The notes under the pieces are model-generated. The model saw nothing but the letters and a program-made list of their open reading frames with translations. It searched no databases and was not told the DNA's origin. DNA of 43,685 nucleotides, taken from positions 1 through 43,685 of IMG/VR virus record IMGVR_UViG_3300025695_000029; one strand, 5' to 3'. A program made the translations under genes and the position numbers. This document shows, one piece after another, positions 27,801 through 36,402 of the stretch. Source of the stretch: a virus. Each line of letters begins with the position of its first letter. The stretch's first letter is position 1.

Positions 27801-30800
27801 ATTAAACTATATTAACTGTAATAGTTTAGGTGTATTAACTTTAACTGTTGTTGGTAATGGGGGTCCTTATACCTACGGGTATACTGGACAAACTTCGGGT
27901 GGAACATCTACTATTACCACATCTAACACCCAAACACAATTTAATAACTTAGTTGGTGACACATATGACTACTCTATTAAAACATCTGATGGGTGTTGTT
28001 ATACAGGACAAACAATAGTCACACCAACACCTAAGTTCACAATAGATGTTAATTTAACAGGTAGTACTTGTGGTTTTGATAATGGGTCGATTCAGGTTAT
28101 ACCTAATAGTGGTTATACAGGACCATTAGATTATATTCTTTCTGATGGACAATCAATAATTGATACACCATTAAGTGCATTCACCTTTAGTAACTTACCA
28201 ATGGGTAATTACACAGTGACTGTTATAGATGCTTTAGGTTGTAGTGTTAGTCAAGTAAGATACCTAAGTGGTACCACAGGTGTTAATGCAGTCATTACTG
28301 TAACTCCTGGAACCTATTCAACTCCAGATGTATTAAGTGCTACGACATTAAGTGGTGTTGCACCATTTACGTATTTATGGAACGATGGTTCAACAGGAAC
28401 CACAATAAGTGCAAGTACTGTTGGTACGTACAGTGTAACTGTAACTGATAGTAATGGATGTGAAGGTGTTGCAACATACACGATTAGTGATGTTAAAGAA
28501 GTTGTAAGTTCATTCCCATTAGTTAATATATGTAGTGATACTTTTGATACTACGGTTATGACTAAACGAGGGTTCTATGAGTTATTAAATGATGGTTACT
28601 TAGATTTAGTTGATAGTTTAGGTTTAACAGGGTGTACATTAGTAAGTGCAGTGTTTAATTATGATATTAGTTATGATGGTAGTACCGCAACTGGTAGTTT
28701 CTATACTGGTTACACATTAAATGATGTACCATCAGATATATTATGGGCAAATACACTGGAGTCTGTTATCATATTATTACCTGGAATACAAGGAGTCAGT
28801 GTTGACCCTATAACTAATAGTATAAAAATAACGGGGGATTGTGAAACTAATGAGTTTGTAGATATTGACGTGGTTATTGATTATGTGTTGGATTGTCCAT
28901 CTACCACACCAACACCAACGCCGACAATTACTCCGACAATTACTCCGACAATTACTCCGACAATTTCATTAACTCCAAGTATTACCCCATCAATTACTCC
29001 ATCACCAACATTACCTGTTAGCGGATGTACGTGTGTGGATTTTGATAATAATATATGGTCCGTTGCTGATGATGGTAACACATATACTGAATATGTTGAT
29101 TGTAATGGAGATACTGTGACATTCACTGCTAATACAGGAAATGCCGGTACCAATTATTATCTTTGTATTTCAGGTGGGACTGCTGGTGTTGGTGATACTA
29201 CAGTGACTATTACTGGTACTACATATAGTTCTGCGGGTTCCGGTTATCCATTCCGACCTCTTGGAATTGGTAATCCTTATGCAATGGATATTGCTGACTG
29301 GGCATATTACTCATGTGTTAATGGTGTTTGTGGACCAACTATAACCCCAACTCAAACTCCGACTAATACTCAGACTGAAACACCAACAATGACACCAACA
29401 CAAACAGTAACAAGTACGGTGACACAAACTCCAAGTATTAGTCCAACAATCACTATGACTATGACACCTAGTAATACTGCGGGCGTTAGTCAAACACCTA
29501 CACCAACAATTAGTAATACACCAACAAGTACACCGCAATCAACGGTGACGGTAACACCAACTAATACAATAACACCGACACATACTGAGACTGCGTCTGT
29601 CACGCCAACAATGACTCCAACGGTATCGGTTTCTGATACACCAGGGGTTAGTCAAACTCCGACGCCGACAATTTCATCGACACCTGATGTTACGCCAACA
29701 ATTACTCCGACAAATACTGCTTCAGTAACGTCAACACCTGATGTTACACCAACAATTACTCCGACAAATACTCAGTCTGAAACACCAACACCTACCCCAA
29801 CAATTAGTGAAACGGTAACTCCAACAGTAACACCAACAATTAGTGAAACGGTAACTCCAACAGTAACACCAACAATTAGTGAAACGGTAACTCCAACAGT
29901 AACACCAACAATTAGTGAAACTGCGACACCAACACCTACCCCAACAATTAGTGAAACATCAACACCAACAGTAACCCCATCAATTAGTGAAACGGCAACT
30001 CCAACAATTACACCAAGTAGTTCAGTACCATCAGTAAGTCAAACACCTACACCATCACCAAACTATGTTGAGATATACTTCTCAGGATGTTGTGAGTCAG
30101 GAGATACTCAGGTATTTAGAATGAGTGTCTCACCAGTATTAGCAAGTGAGATTAGTCAAGCGATTGCTTTCGGTAAGACTACATTGTATTTACAAAATCA
30201 AGCGGGAATCAGTAACCAATGTGTAAGTTTCTATGAACCAGGTACAGGTTTAGAAACTAATTTAGGTATTATTAGTGGTGAATTTATAGATGTTAACGGT
30301 GGTCCGTGGACTGGTGACCCGAATGATGCATACTTAGACTGTGAAGTGTGTACATCGGATGAAGAACACCCATGTCCTGTAGTTACGAATTATGTTATTA
30401 GGGAAGTGTTATATGGTAGCTCATGTTTGGAGGTTGAAATAGATTACATAGCGTCTTCAAGTATTGGTCCGTTAAATATTAACTCATACGTTAAGGTATC
30501 ACAAGATAATAAGTGTTATATTGTTAAATCTACGACCACCGCTACACCGACACTTACAGTTACTCAACAAAATGTATCGTGTGAATTATGTAATACAGGT
30601 GTTGTGTCTATGATTGAAATTAACGATTTCAATAACTGTACAGGTCCAGTTACTGTATATTATGGTGATATTTCAGGATTAAGTACATCACCTCAAAATG
30701 GTGATTTTGTTAAGGGAACTAATTTAGTATGTTATAGGGTTCAGTCTTATGTGGATAACACACCAAATGTAATACTTTCAGGTGGTCCATGGAATTCATG

Positions 30801-30819
30801 TACAAGTTGCCAAACATAA
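24898..30819 (+). CDS. Giant modular adhesin with Thr/Pro linkers and SprB-like repeats, 1973 aa
   Basis: Folded domains alternate with Thr/Pro/Ser-Val linkers of TPTPTxSVTPT type at residues about 101-150, 226-354, 545-578, 1336-1374 and 1480-1721. Domains between them are a Cys-rich N-terminus (1-100), a small domain (151-225), and a jelly-roll or carbohydrate-binding-like domain (355-544, LVNPSFD and PGWETTDSS then [12 protein letters not shown]). Residues about 648-1200 hold roughly seven SprB-type repeats ([20 protein letters not shown], then [13 protein letters not shown]). Further unknown domains occupy 1201-1335 and 1375-1479, and a Cys-rich C-terminal domain covers 1722-1973. No signal peptide or membrane helix is seen. 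It starts two bases after the wedge gene and ends at a terminator, so it is probably a virion surface adhesin. Receptor binding is inferred. Confidence 0.82.
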   Translation: MVGQCAILECCDNSAVRARIDSFQGNFPVNIAVNNIYSISVAGKSSCFKVIHLSAPCTYSGTWGYTVPVSALFTGGAYVNCGQCYLAEPKIGNCTDVLEAVTPTPTPTASVTPTPPVTPTYTPTASVTPTPSVTPTYTPTASVTPTSSVPTHVWLSACTGVMVYMVNYSTWTPAPTTGTVFIENDDIIPEGCYTLINDVPSDPPFDLTGDVTSPLSGCKDPLCVITPTPTQSVTPTHTPTNTVTPTNTPTASVTPTSSVTPTPSVTATSTVTPTHTPTQTAQVTPTYTPTHTLTRTPGGTPPVTPTYTPTYTPSVTSSVTPSVTLSVTPTQTPTNTPSETPGGAPTQTPTPTTPCNRLVNPSFDIFMSDLGPCPSECTGTTTGGGSTYDNTNCTSATTFNFYPEECIPGWETTDSSRLIEIWASGYQGVPAYQGSHFAEINAQSSAAQSLFQTFTAVSGASYQVQFAHRGRTGFLNTLKVGLSGATSGLNFFPGEYTGLTGSWTLNAINFTATETDYNLVFSATSAQAGGNFLDAIDVVCPQDFVTQTPTPTPTYTPTYTPTVTVSKTPAVTPSPSASGDCYNAIISGSYEYVDCCDAYQQGFTQEPISVKINTLYSYNADVITLGSLTTQDCNPTDLGYSFSTTGTCESGFGSITIFPTGGVPPYTISNVIPGTLSGGTSVNPFSWTGLSEGTYTFVLNDSLGDVNNQININVIIDGCLSATINDFSGTTCGQDNGYISVSGSTDDLPYNYQIYKDGILYTNGSTSNNPFTILGLPNGTYYSIVTDYGGSSAQTQSVVITSISTLEFGLDVKNTSYCGIGGGSISVTGLTGTPPYTYLWSNNETTSSISGLTVGNYFVTVTDDNDCELTKSGVINPSDPIGVISYESIPTSCLSQDGEVTVFISGGTAPYTYLGQNGHSGTTSNTNFTFTGCSSGNFTFSITDSQSCTYNDNVFIGNVGGISSVSPQLNYINCNSLGVLTLTVVGNGGPYTYGYTGQTSGGTSTITTSNTQTQFNNLVGDTYDYSIKTSDGCCYTGQTIVTPTPKFTIDVNLTGSTCGFDNGSIQVIPNSGYTGPLDYILSDGQSIIDTPLSAFTFSNLPMGNYTVTVIDALGCSVSQVRYLSGTTGVNAVITVTPGTYSTPDVLSATTLSGVAPFTYLWNDGSTGTTISASTVGTYSVTVTDSNGCEGVATYTISDVKEVVSSFPLVNICSDTFDTTVMTKRGFYELLNDGYLDLVDSLGLTGCTLVSAVFNYDISYDGSTATGSFYTGYTLNDVPSDILWANTLESVIILLPGIQGVSVDPITNSIKITGDCETNEFVDIDVVIDYVLDCPSTTPTPTPTITPTITPTITPTISLTPSITPSITPSPTLPVSGCTCVDFDNNIWSVADDGNTYTEYVDCNGDTVTFTANTGNAGTNYYLCISGGTAGVGDTTVTITGTTYSSAGSGYPFRPLGIGNPYAMDIADWAYYSCVNGVCGPTITPTQTPTNTQTETPTMTPTQTVTSTVTQTPSISPTITMTMTPSNTAGVSQTPTPTISNTPTSTPQSTVTVTPTNTITPTHTETASVTPTMTPTVSVSDTPGVSQTPTPTISSTPDVTPTITPTNTASVTSTPDVTPTITPTNTQSETPTPTPTISETVTPTVTPTISETVTPTVTPTISETVTPTVTPTISETATPTPTPTISETSTPTVTPSISETATPTITPSSSVPSVSQTPTPSPNYVEIYFSGCCESGDTQVFRMSVSPVLASEISQAIAFGKTTLYLQNQAGISNQCVSFYEPGTGLETNLGIISGEFIDVNGGPWTGDPNDAYLDCEVCTSDEEHPCPVVTNYVIREVLYGSSCLEVEIDYIASSSIGPLNINSYVKVSQDNKCYIVKSTTTATPTLTVTQQNVSCELCNTGVVSMIEINDFNNCTGPVTVYYGDISGLSTSPQNGDFVKGTNLVCYRVQSYVDNTPNVILSGGPWNSCTSCQT
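25216..25334 (+). repeat. 48-bp imperfect tandem repeat (2.5 copies)
   Basis: Units begin at 25216, 25264 and 25312 with ccaacggcttcggttacacc. Each full unit encodes 16 residues of the first Thr/Pro linker. Units 1 and 2 differ by only a few bases, indicating recent duplication. Confidence 0.85.
28921..28965 (+). repeat. 12-bp perfect tandem repeat
   Basis: The unit ccgacaattact (Pro-Thr-Ile-Thr) is repeated three times exactly, plus nine bases of a fourth. It lies in the fourth Thr/Pro linker of the adhesin. Confidence 0.9.
29797..29921 (+). repeat. 36-bp perfect tandem repeat (minisatellite)
   Basis: Three identical 36-bp units start at 29797, 29833 and 29869. A fourth starts at 29905 and matches for 17 bases before diverging. 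Each unit encodes [12 protein letters not shown] in the fifth linker. Perfect identity in otherwise codon-diverse linkers indicates very recent expansion. Confidence 0.93.
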
Positions 30820-30838
30820 AAAAAAATAAATGGAAAAT

Positions 30839-30860
30839 AACCCCTCTACGAAGGGGTTTT
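30839..30860 (+). terminator. Rho-independent terminator after the giant adhesin
   Basis: A 7-bp stem (AACCCCT / AGGGGTT) with loop CTACGA is followed by TTTT then ctattt. It separates the first adhesin from the second adhesin gene. Confidence 0.8.
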
Positions 30861-30924
30861 CTATTTAAATGGAAAACATTTAAAAAAGTAAAGTATTTTA
30901 AGAGGTAATTTACGAAATATAAAC

Positions 30925-30931
30925 TATTTAT
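30925..30931 (+). promoter_or_regulatory. TATTTAT motif upstream of second adhesin
   Basis: TATTTAT lies 16 bases before the ATG at 30948 and downstream of the terminator at 30839-30860, exactly where a promoter is needed. Confidence 0.4.
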
Positions 30932-30947
30932 TATAAAAGAAAATAAA

Positions 30948-33900
30948 ATGTCATCAATTATACTAAGGTTAACCTTATCATCGAATTCACTTGGTCCGTT
31001 TACTGTAACTGTAACACCTCCTGTCGGTTGGGGAACTCCTAGCCCACTTATAAATGGTCAAAACTCGCCTGTTTCAAATATAACAAGAGAAGATTTAAAG
31101 GGTGGTATTCCTATTACCGAACTTGTTGGTACACCAGGTGGAACCTTATACACGGTTAGGGTAGAGAATGACGACCCTTATTGTAATGATAATGCAATTG
31201 AGAAAGTTATTAGTGTTGATGGTCAAGGTGAGATTGTGGTTATTAGTACTGAGGTTTTTGAGGGTAATTCAACACACGCAATTTACTCTGCGTCAATTGC
31301 GTCGGTGAAATCTGAAGATTTAGTCGTTAAGTTTAGTAATACTATTGGTACGACAGTAGGTGGTTCAATAACATTTTCACCTACCATAACAATTTTAGCC
31401 GGTCAATTAAGTGGTCAATCAGATGAATTAATTAATCCTTTAAATTATGATTTAGTTGACAGAGGAAATGTTAGTTACAGTGATTTTTTATATAATGGTC
31501 AACCATCTATAGGTGGTGATTTTGGTAGTATTAATGATATTACATTCTCAGGTACTCCATCTCCAACACCAACATCAACGCCAACTCCAACACCTTCAAG
31601 TGGTGTTGTGGTATCACCAACACCTACAAGTACGGTGACTCCAAGTGTTACTCCATCATCTACAATTAGTGGTGTTACACCAACTCCGACAGTTTCTGTT
31701 TCGGTGTCTAATACTCCTGGTGTGTCTCAAACACCAACAGCAACGGTAACATCGACTCCACAAGCGACAGTTACTCCATCGGTTACGCCGTCAGTTTCAG
31801 TATCTAATACTCCAGGTGTTAGTCAGACACCTACACCGACTAATACTGTAACACCGTCTAACACACCTGCAGTTACTTCGACAAGTACACCAACAGGTAC
31901 TCCTGTAACTACTTCAACAAATACTCAAACACCGACACCTACATCGACAGTGACTTCAACACCAACAGGTACACCGGTGTCAACGGTAACTCCAACACCA
32001 TCTAATACTCCAGGTGTTAGTCAGACTCCAACACCAACTAATAGTGTTACACCAACATCTACACCTCAATCAACTGTAACGGTTACACCGTCTAACACCG
32101 CTACACCGACACAGACACCTAATGCTACATCAACACCAACACCTACTGTAACTGCATCTGTTACTTCAACACCTGCGTCTACGTCTACACCAACACCAAC
32201 GGTATCGGTTTCTGATACTCCAGGTGTTAGTCAGACTCCAACGCCGACAATTTCGTCTACTCCTGATGTTACACCAACGAATACTCCAACAGCGTCAGTA
32301 ACACCATCGGTAACGAATACTGTTTCTCCGACGGCTACTCCAACAAGTACACCTCAACCTACGGTGACTACGACACCTTCAAATACGCCGACAGGAACAC
32401 CTGTTGCGACGGCTACACCAACAAATACGCCATCGGTTACTTCATCGGTTACGCCGACAGTTACTCCTTCAGTAACATTAACAAGTACACCGACAGGTAC
32501 ACCTGGTGGTACATCTACCCCAACACCAACGGCTTCGGTAACACCTTCAGTGACTGCGGAAGTAACACCTACTCCATCAGTAACTGCGTCAGTGACACCT
32601 TCTGCTACTGCAGCGGTAACACCAACACCGTCAGTTACTTCATCAGTAACTCCATCACCAACGGCTGATGTGACACCAACACCGTCAGTTACGGCTTCAG
32701 TAACTCCATCATCTACACCTGGGGCAACATCGACTCCGGCACCGACTAGTACGGTAACTCCTTCAGTTACGGCATCGGTTACATCTACACCTCAACCAAC
32801 AAGAACATCAACACCAACAGTAACTTCTTCAGTGACTCCATCGGTTAGTCCAACTCAGACTGTTACTCCATCGATATCAGTTACACCAACGTCATCAGTA
32901 ACTCCTTCAGTTACAGGAACACCGGCACCGACTAAGTCACCAACGCCGACGGTAACTCCGTCATCGACTCCGCCAGAGATTCAGCAAGTTTACTTTAATG
33001 CTGGTCCTGAATTAGGTAAACCAGTACCTGAAGAGTTATGTGAAACTGTAGATTTCTCAGTTTACACAAATAGATTCGTTAATGTTAGTAATGCATCTGT
33101 AGGGGACTTAGTATTCTTAGACTCTGATTTAGCAACACCATTTAATGGTTTAGATTTATGGTATGATGCTGGTAACACATTGAATGGTCTTGGAATTGTT
33201 AAGTTTAGAATTGATGTTGCGGGTGCTATTACTCAAATTGCTGAGTGTCCAGTACCACCATCGGCTACTCCGACAAGTACACCAACAGTAACTCCATCGA
33301 GTACACCTGAAGTTACGGTTACTCCTTCAGTGACACCAACGTCTTCAGTAACTCCTTCAGTTACGGGTACACCTGCTCCGACTAAATCACCAACACCAAC
33401 AGTGACGCCATCAGCAACTCCACCTGAGATTGAAGATTCATTCTTAAGTGCTGGTCCTGAATTAGGTAAAGCGAATCCTGAAGAGTTATGTGAAACTGTA
33501 GACTTTACAATCTACACAAATAGATTCATTAATGTGTTAGATGCTTCGGTCGGTGATGTAATTTTCTTAGACTCTGATTTAGCAACACCATTTAATGGTT
33601 TAGATTTATGGTATGATGCTGGTAACACATTGAATGGTCTTGGAATTGTTAAGTTTAGAATTGATGTTGCGGGTGCTATTACTCAAATTGCTGAGTGTCC
33701 AGTACCACCATCGGCTACTCCGACAAGTACACCAACAACTACTCCAACACCAACAGTAACTCCGAGTACTAGTGTGACGCCATCTACATCGCTTACACCG
33801 ACACCAAGTGTTACGAGTTCAATGACTCCAACGACTTCGTTTACTCCAACGCCAACTAAAACTCCGACGGTAACTCCGTCAAGTGCGGCTAATTCACCGG

Positions 33901-34454
33901 CCTACCTATTAATTGAAAATGAGGCGGATGCAACAAACATAGGAACGTTTATGTTTAATGCTGGTGCTGCTTTCTATGGGTTCAATAACGGTAGTGGACC
34001 AACAAGTAGTAGTGATATGGCATCATATATGAGTTACTTTAATCAAAATGCAGGTACAGGATTAGTTCCTGCAATTGTGACATCAGATATACCTCAAACT
34101 TCAGGTGGTAATGATTCATTTGGTAATCCAATTGAACAATATAAGTTCTTAACGGTCGAAATACCTTCAGGTACTGTTAGAGGTAACGCATGGTATACTT
34201 GGTTAATACCTGATGAATCAATAGGTGGGCCAGGTACGGCTAACAGAGCAAGAGAAATTGAAGTTTCCTACGGTTCGGGTGCACAAGGATTATCGAATAA
34301 AGTTATGACTACGGCATACTTTAACTATACGGTTGTTAACCCAACAGGGTATTTAAATGGTACATATAGAGTTTACACTACTTATGGTTCGGAAGACTTT
34401 AGATTGGATAATACGACAACAACCATATTCTTTAAGGGTGGTTTGGTATCGTGA
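30948..34454 (+). CDS. Second giant Thr/Pro-rich adhesin with duplicated domain, 1168 aa
   Basis: An N-terminal beta-rich domain (residues 1 to about 203) is followed by about 470 residues of nearly pure Thr/Pro/Ser/Val (204 to about 675), a mucin-like stalk. Then come two copies of a domain of roughly 95 residues (about 677-770 and 827-920, sharing AGPELGK, PEELCETVDF and LDLWYDAGNTLNGLGIVKF). They are separated and followed by further Thr/Pro linkers. A C-terminal Gly/Asn-rich domain (about 983-1168) contains YLLIENEADATNIGTFMFN. The duplication is a 450-bp tandem copy, part of it identical at DNA level. Some linker peptides, such as [15 protein letters not shown], recur in the preceding adhesin. 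No signal peptide or membrane helix is visible. A virion surface fibre is likely from context, but the ligand is unknown. Confidence 0.8.
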   Translation: MSSIILRLTLSSNSLGPFTVTVTPPVGWGTPSPLINGQNSPVSNITREDLKGGIPITELVGTPGGTLYTVRVENDDPYCNDNAIEKVISVDGQGEIVVISTEVFEGNSTHAIYSASIASVKSEDLVVKFSNTIGTTVGGSITFSPTITILAGQLSGQSDELINPLNYDLVDRGNVSYSDFLYNGQPSIGGDFGSINDITFSGTPSPTPTSTPTPTPSSGVVVSPTPTSTVTPSVTPSSTISGVTPTPTVSVSVSNTPGVSQTPTATVTSTPQATVTPSVTPSVSVSNTPGVSQTPTPTNTVTPSNTPAVTSTSTPTGTPVTTSTNTQTPTPTSTVTSTPTGTPVSTVTPTPSNTPGVSQTPTPTNSVTPTSTPQSTVTVTPSNTATPTQTPNATSTPTPTVTASVTSTPASTSTPTPTVSVSDTPGVSQTPTPTISSTPDVTPTNTPTASVTPSVTNTVSPTATPTSTPQPTVTTTPSNTPTGTPVATATPTNTPSVTSSVTPTVTPSVTLTSTPTGTPGGTSTPTPTASVTPSVTAEVTPTPSVTASVTPSATAAVTPTPSVTSSVTPSPTADVTPTPSVTASVTPSSTPGATSTPAPTSTVTPSVTASVTSTPQPTRTSTPTVTSSVTPSVSPTQTVTPSISVTPTSSVTPSVTGTPAPTKSPTPTVTPSSTPPEIQQVYFNAGPELGKPVPEELCETVDFSVYTNRFVNVSNASVGDLVFLDSDLATPFNGLDLWYDAGNTLNGLGIVKFRIDVAGAITQIAECPVPPSATPTSTPTVTPSSTPEVTVTPSVTPTSSVTPSVTGTPAPTKSPTPTVTPSATPPEIEDSFLSAGPELGKANPEELCETVDFTIYTNRFINVLDASVGDVIFLDSDLATPFNGLDLWYDAGNTLNGLGIVKFRIDVAGAITQIAECPVPPSATPTSTPTTTPTPTVTPSTSVTPSTSLTPTPSVTSSMTPTTSFTPTPTKTPTVTPSSAANSPAYLLIENEADATNIGTFMFNAGAAFYGFNNGSGPTSSSDMASYMSYFNQNAGTGLVPAIVTSDIPQTSGGNDSFGNPIEQYKFLTVEIPSGTVRGNAWYTWLIPDESIGGPGTANRAREIEVSYGSGAQGLSNKVMTTAYFNYTVVNPTGYLNGTYRVYTTYGSEDFRLDNTTTTIFFKGGLVS
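33114..33287 (+). repeat. 174-bp perfect direct repeat, copy 1
   Basis: These 174 bases are identical to 33564-33737, exactly 450 bases downstream. They encode the C-terminal half of the duplicated domain and the start of the following linker. They lie within a longer 450-bp tandem duplication whose other parts have diverged. Confidence 0.97.
33564..33737 (+). repeat. 174-bp perfect direct repeat, copy 2
   Basis: This is the second copy of the sequence at 33114-33287, with no mismatch. The flanks (for example 33430-33563 against 32980-33113) are homologous but clearly diverged. The identical block therefore indicates recent gene conversion or a constraint on that half only. Confidence 0.97.
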
Positions 34455-34458
34455 TAAC

Positions 34459-34466
34459 TATTTATA
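34459..34466 (+). promoter_or_regulatory. TATTTATA motif upstream of first tail-fibre gene
   Basis: TATTTATA lies 16 bases before the ATG at 34483, in the 28-base gap after the second adhesin. Confidence 0.35.
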
Positions 34467-34482
34467 ATTAAACATATAACTA

Positions 34483-36357
34483 ATGAGTTTTACCTATAAA
34501 AATCCAATTTCATCCACACAGATAACAGCGACTAATTCAGTCGATAGAGAGAAGGTGTTTGGTACGAACTTCAGTGTGCTTCAAACAGGTGGGTACATGG
34601 AGGTTTACAATCTTTCTGACCTTAAATTTACAATACCTGATGGTGATACTGGTCAAATTGAATTTACGGGTAATACTATTCCTGTTAACTATTCTAAGAG
34701 GACTTTGCCATTCTTACCTGATAACTTAACTCTTAATTCTGATAATATTTCATCGGGGCGTAGAAGATTAGGTATGTTAGTTTATGTACATGAAACACAA
34801 CTAACTTATCAGTATACAATTTCTAATTTTGAAACTTTATGGGATAACGCCTCAGGTTCAACTACTGAATCTGATTATACAACAACTGTAAGTACCAGTA
34901 CTGATGGGGGTACAAATTTTATTGATGCGTGGTTAGATTCTTCAGTTGAAGGTCAGGGTGGTGTTACACGAGAAAATGCACGTTGGAAAATTTTCTACGG
35001 TACGGATTGGGAAATAACTGGTGGTACTTATAACTCAGGAACAGGTACTTTATCATTAGATAACAATACGGGTGGTACAATCAACGTAACAGGGTTTACC
35101 TCAGAAACTTATGGACCAATGAGTTCTAATGTGCTTGGATTAGGTAAACTATTTAGTGATATTCCTCAAAATATACCAGTACAGGAGGTAAGTGAGGTTG
35201 TAGAAAGAACTTATGGTATTCAGTTTAATGAAAATCAACAGTTGGTGGTTAATGTACCATGGGAAAATGGTGTAGGAACAGTGACATCTGTAACCGCAAC
35301 TACAGTTGGTACAGCTTTAGATGTCTCAGTTGCAAATGAGACTAGTAGACCCAATTTATCATTTACCTTTGCCGGTGCATCAACTGACTATATAAATGGG
35401 TCAGGTGATTTAATTGCTTTATCAACACTTCCACAAGGAACTATAGAAGAGATAACCACATCTTGGCCGAATTATGCTGGTACTGCAATGAGTTTGTCAC
35501 AGACAAATACAAGTGGACCTATTTCACAACTTAATTGGACTGTACAAGGTAATAATACTCAATATATTGATGGTGAATTTAAACTTCAAACATTCCCAAC
35601 ATTACCGGCAACAACTGTTGAGACGATAACAACATCTTTCCCAACTCCGGCAAATCCTGCAATGAGTTTGTCACAGACAAATCCAAGTGGTCCTACCGCA
35701 CAATTGAATTTTACTGCACAAGGTAATAGTACTCAATATGTGGATGGTACTTTTGCCTTACAAACATTTCCTGATATTAATTTTACAGGTTTAACTACTA
35801 CGGGGACAACAGGAGTTGCGACTCTTTCAGATGGGGTATTAAACATACCTAATTATGGTGGTGCTGAAGATGATACATACTTAACAGGTGCAACATATGC
35901 ACCGACAACGTTAACGTTAGGTATGAATGATGGTACTGAGTTTAATGTAGGTGGTTTTGCACCTGAAATAACTGGTGGTACATTGAGTAATGGTACCTTA
36001 TCACTGTTAGATAACACTAATGGTTCTGTGGAAATTACTGGTTTTACGACTTCAGGTAATCTATACAGTGCTGATGGTCAATTAGAGAGTAATAGAGTTG
36101 TTGACCAAAACTCAAATAGTTTAACGTTTAGTGGTGGTTCAGTATCGATGGGTACTGAGACAACATCACCAGTATGTGCGTTATTAGAATTAGCTAGTAC
36201 AAATCAAGGTCTTCTGATACCAAGGATGACTCAAGTACAACGATTAGCTATAAACACACCCTTACCAGGACTTTTATTATATTGTACAGATACTGATTCA
36301 AATGGAGAAGAAGGTATGTATATGTATAAGTCTCAAGGTTGGGTAAACGTGTTATAA
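34483..36357 (+). CDS. Tail-fibre-type protein 1, 624 aa
   Basis: This is a repetitive Gly/Thr/Ser/Asn-rich beta fibre. Residues about 320-435 hold two tandem copies of a roughly 58-aa unit (AMSLSQTNTSGPISQLNW then AMSLSQTNPSGPTAQLNF, each ending in LQTFP). The C-terminal module (about 565-624) has ALLELASTNQGLLIPRMTQVQR and ends MYKSQGWVNVL. That tip is common at the ends of repetitive fibre and surface proteins of Bacteroidota and their phages, and it is shared with fibre 2. The N-terminal 100 residues are not repetitive and may attach the fibre to the baseplate or to the adhesins. Host-receptor binding is inferred. Confidence 0.8.
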   Translation: MSFTYKNPISSTQITATNSVDREKVFGTNFSVLQTGGYMEVYNLSDLKFTIPDGDTGQIEFTGNTIPVNYSKRTLPFLPDNLTLNSDNISSGRRRLGMLVYVHETQLTYQYTISNFETLWDNASGSTTESDYTTTVSTSTDGGTNFIDAWLDSSVEGQGGVTRENARWKIFYGTDWEITGGTYNSGTGTLSLDNNTGGTINVTGFTSETYGPMSSNVLGLGKLFSDIPQNIPVQEVSEVVERTYGIQFNENQQLVVNVPWENGVGTVTSVTATTVGTALDVSVANETSRPNLSFTFAGASTDYINGSGDLIALSTLPQGTIEEITTSWPNYAGTAMSLSQTNTSGPISQLNWTVQGNNTQYIDGEFKLQTFPTLPATTVETITTSFPTPANPAMSLSQTNPSGPTAQLNFTAQGNSTQYVDGTFALQTFPDINFTGLTTTGTTGVATLSDGVLNIPNYGGAEDDTYLTGATYAPTTLTLGMNDGTEFNVGGFAPEITGGTLSNGTLSLLDNTNGSVEITGFTTSGNLYSADGQLESNRVVDQNSNSLTFSGGSVSMGTETTSPVCALLELASTNQGLLIPRMTQVQRLAINTPLPGLLLYCTDTDSNGEEGMYMYKSQGWVNVL

Positions 36358-36402
36358 GCCTTTTAAAAGGATTAATAAATAAAACAAAAACAAAAAAGAA
36401 AA

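Noticed and set aside
29797-29921. CRISPR-like repeat
   Set aside because: The 36-bp units are directly abutting with no spacers and are in frame within a protein linker. They are a minisatellite.
36359-36370. Palindrome CCTTTTAAAAGG after fibre 1 as a terminator
   Set aside because: The palindrome has no loop, forms only a weak stem, and is not followed by a T tract.
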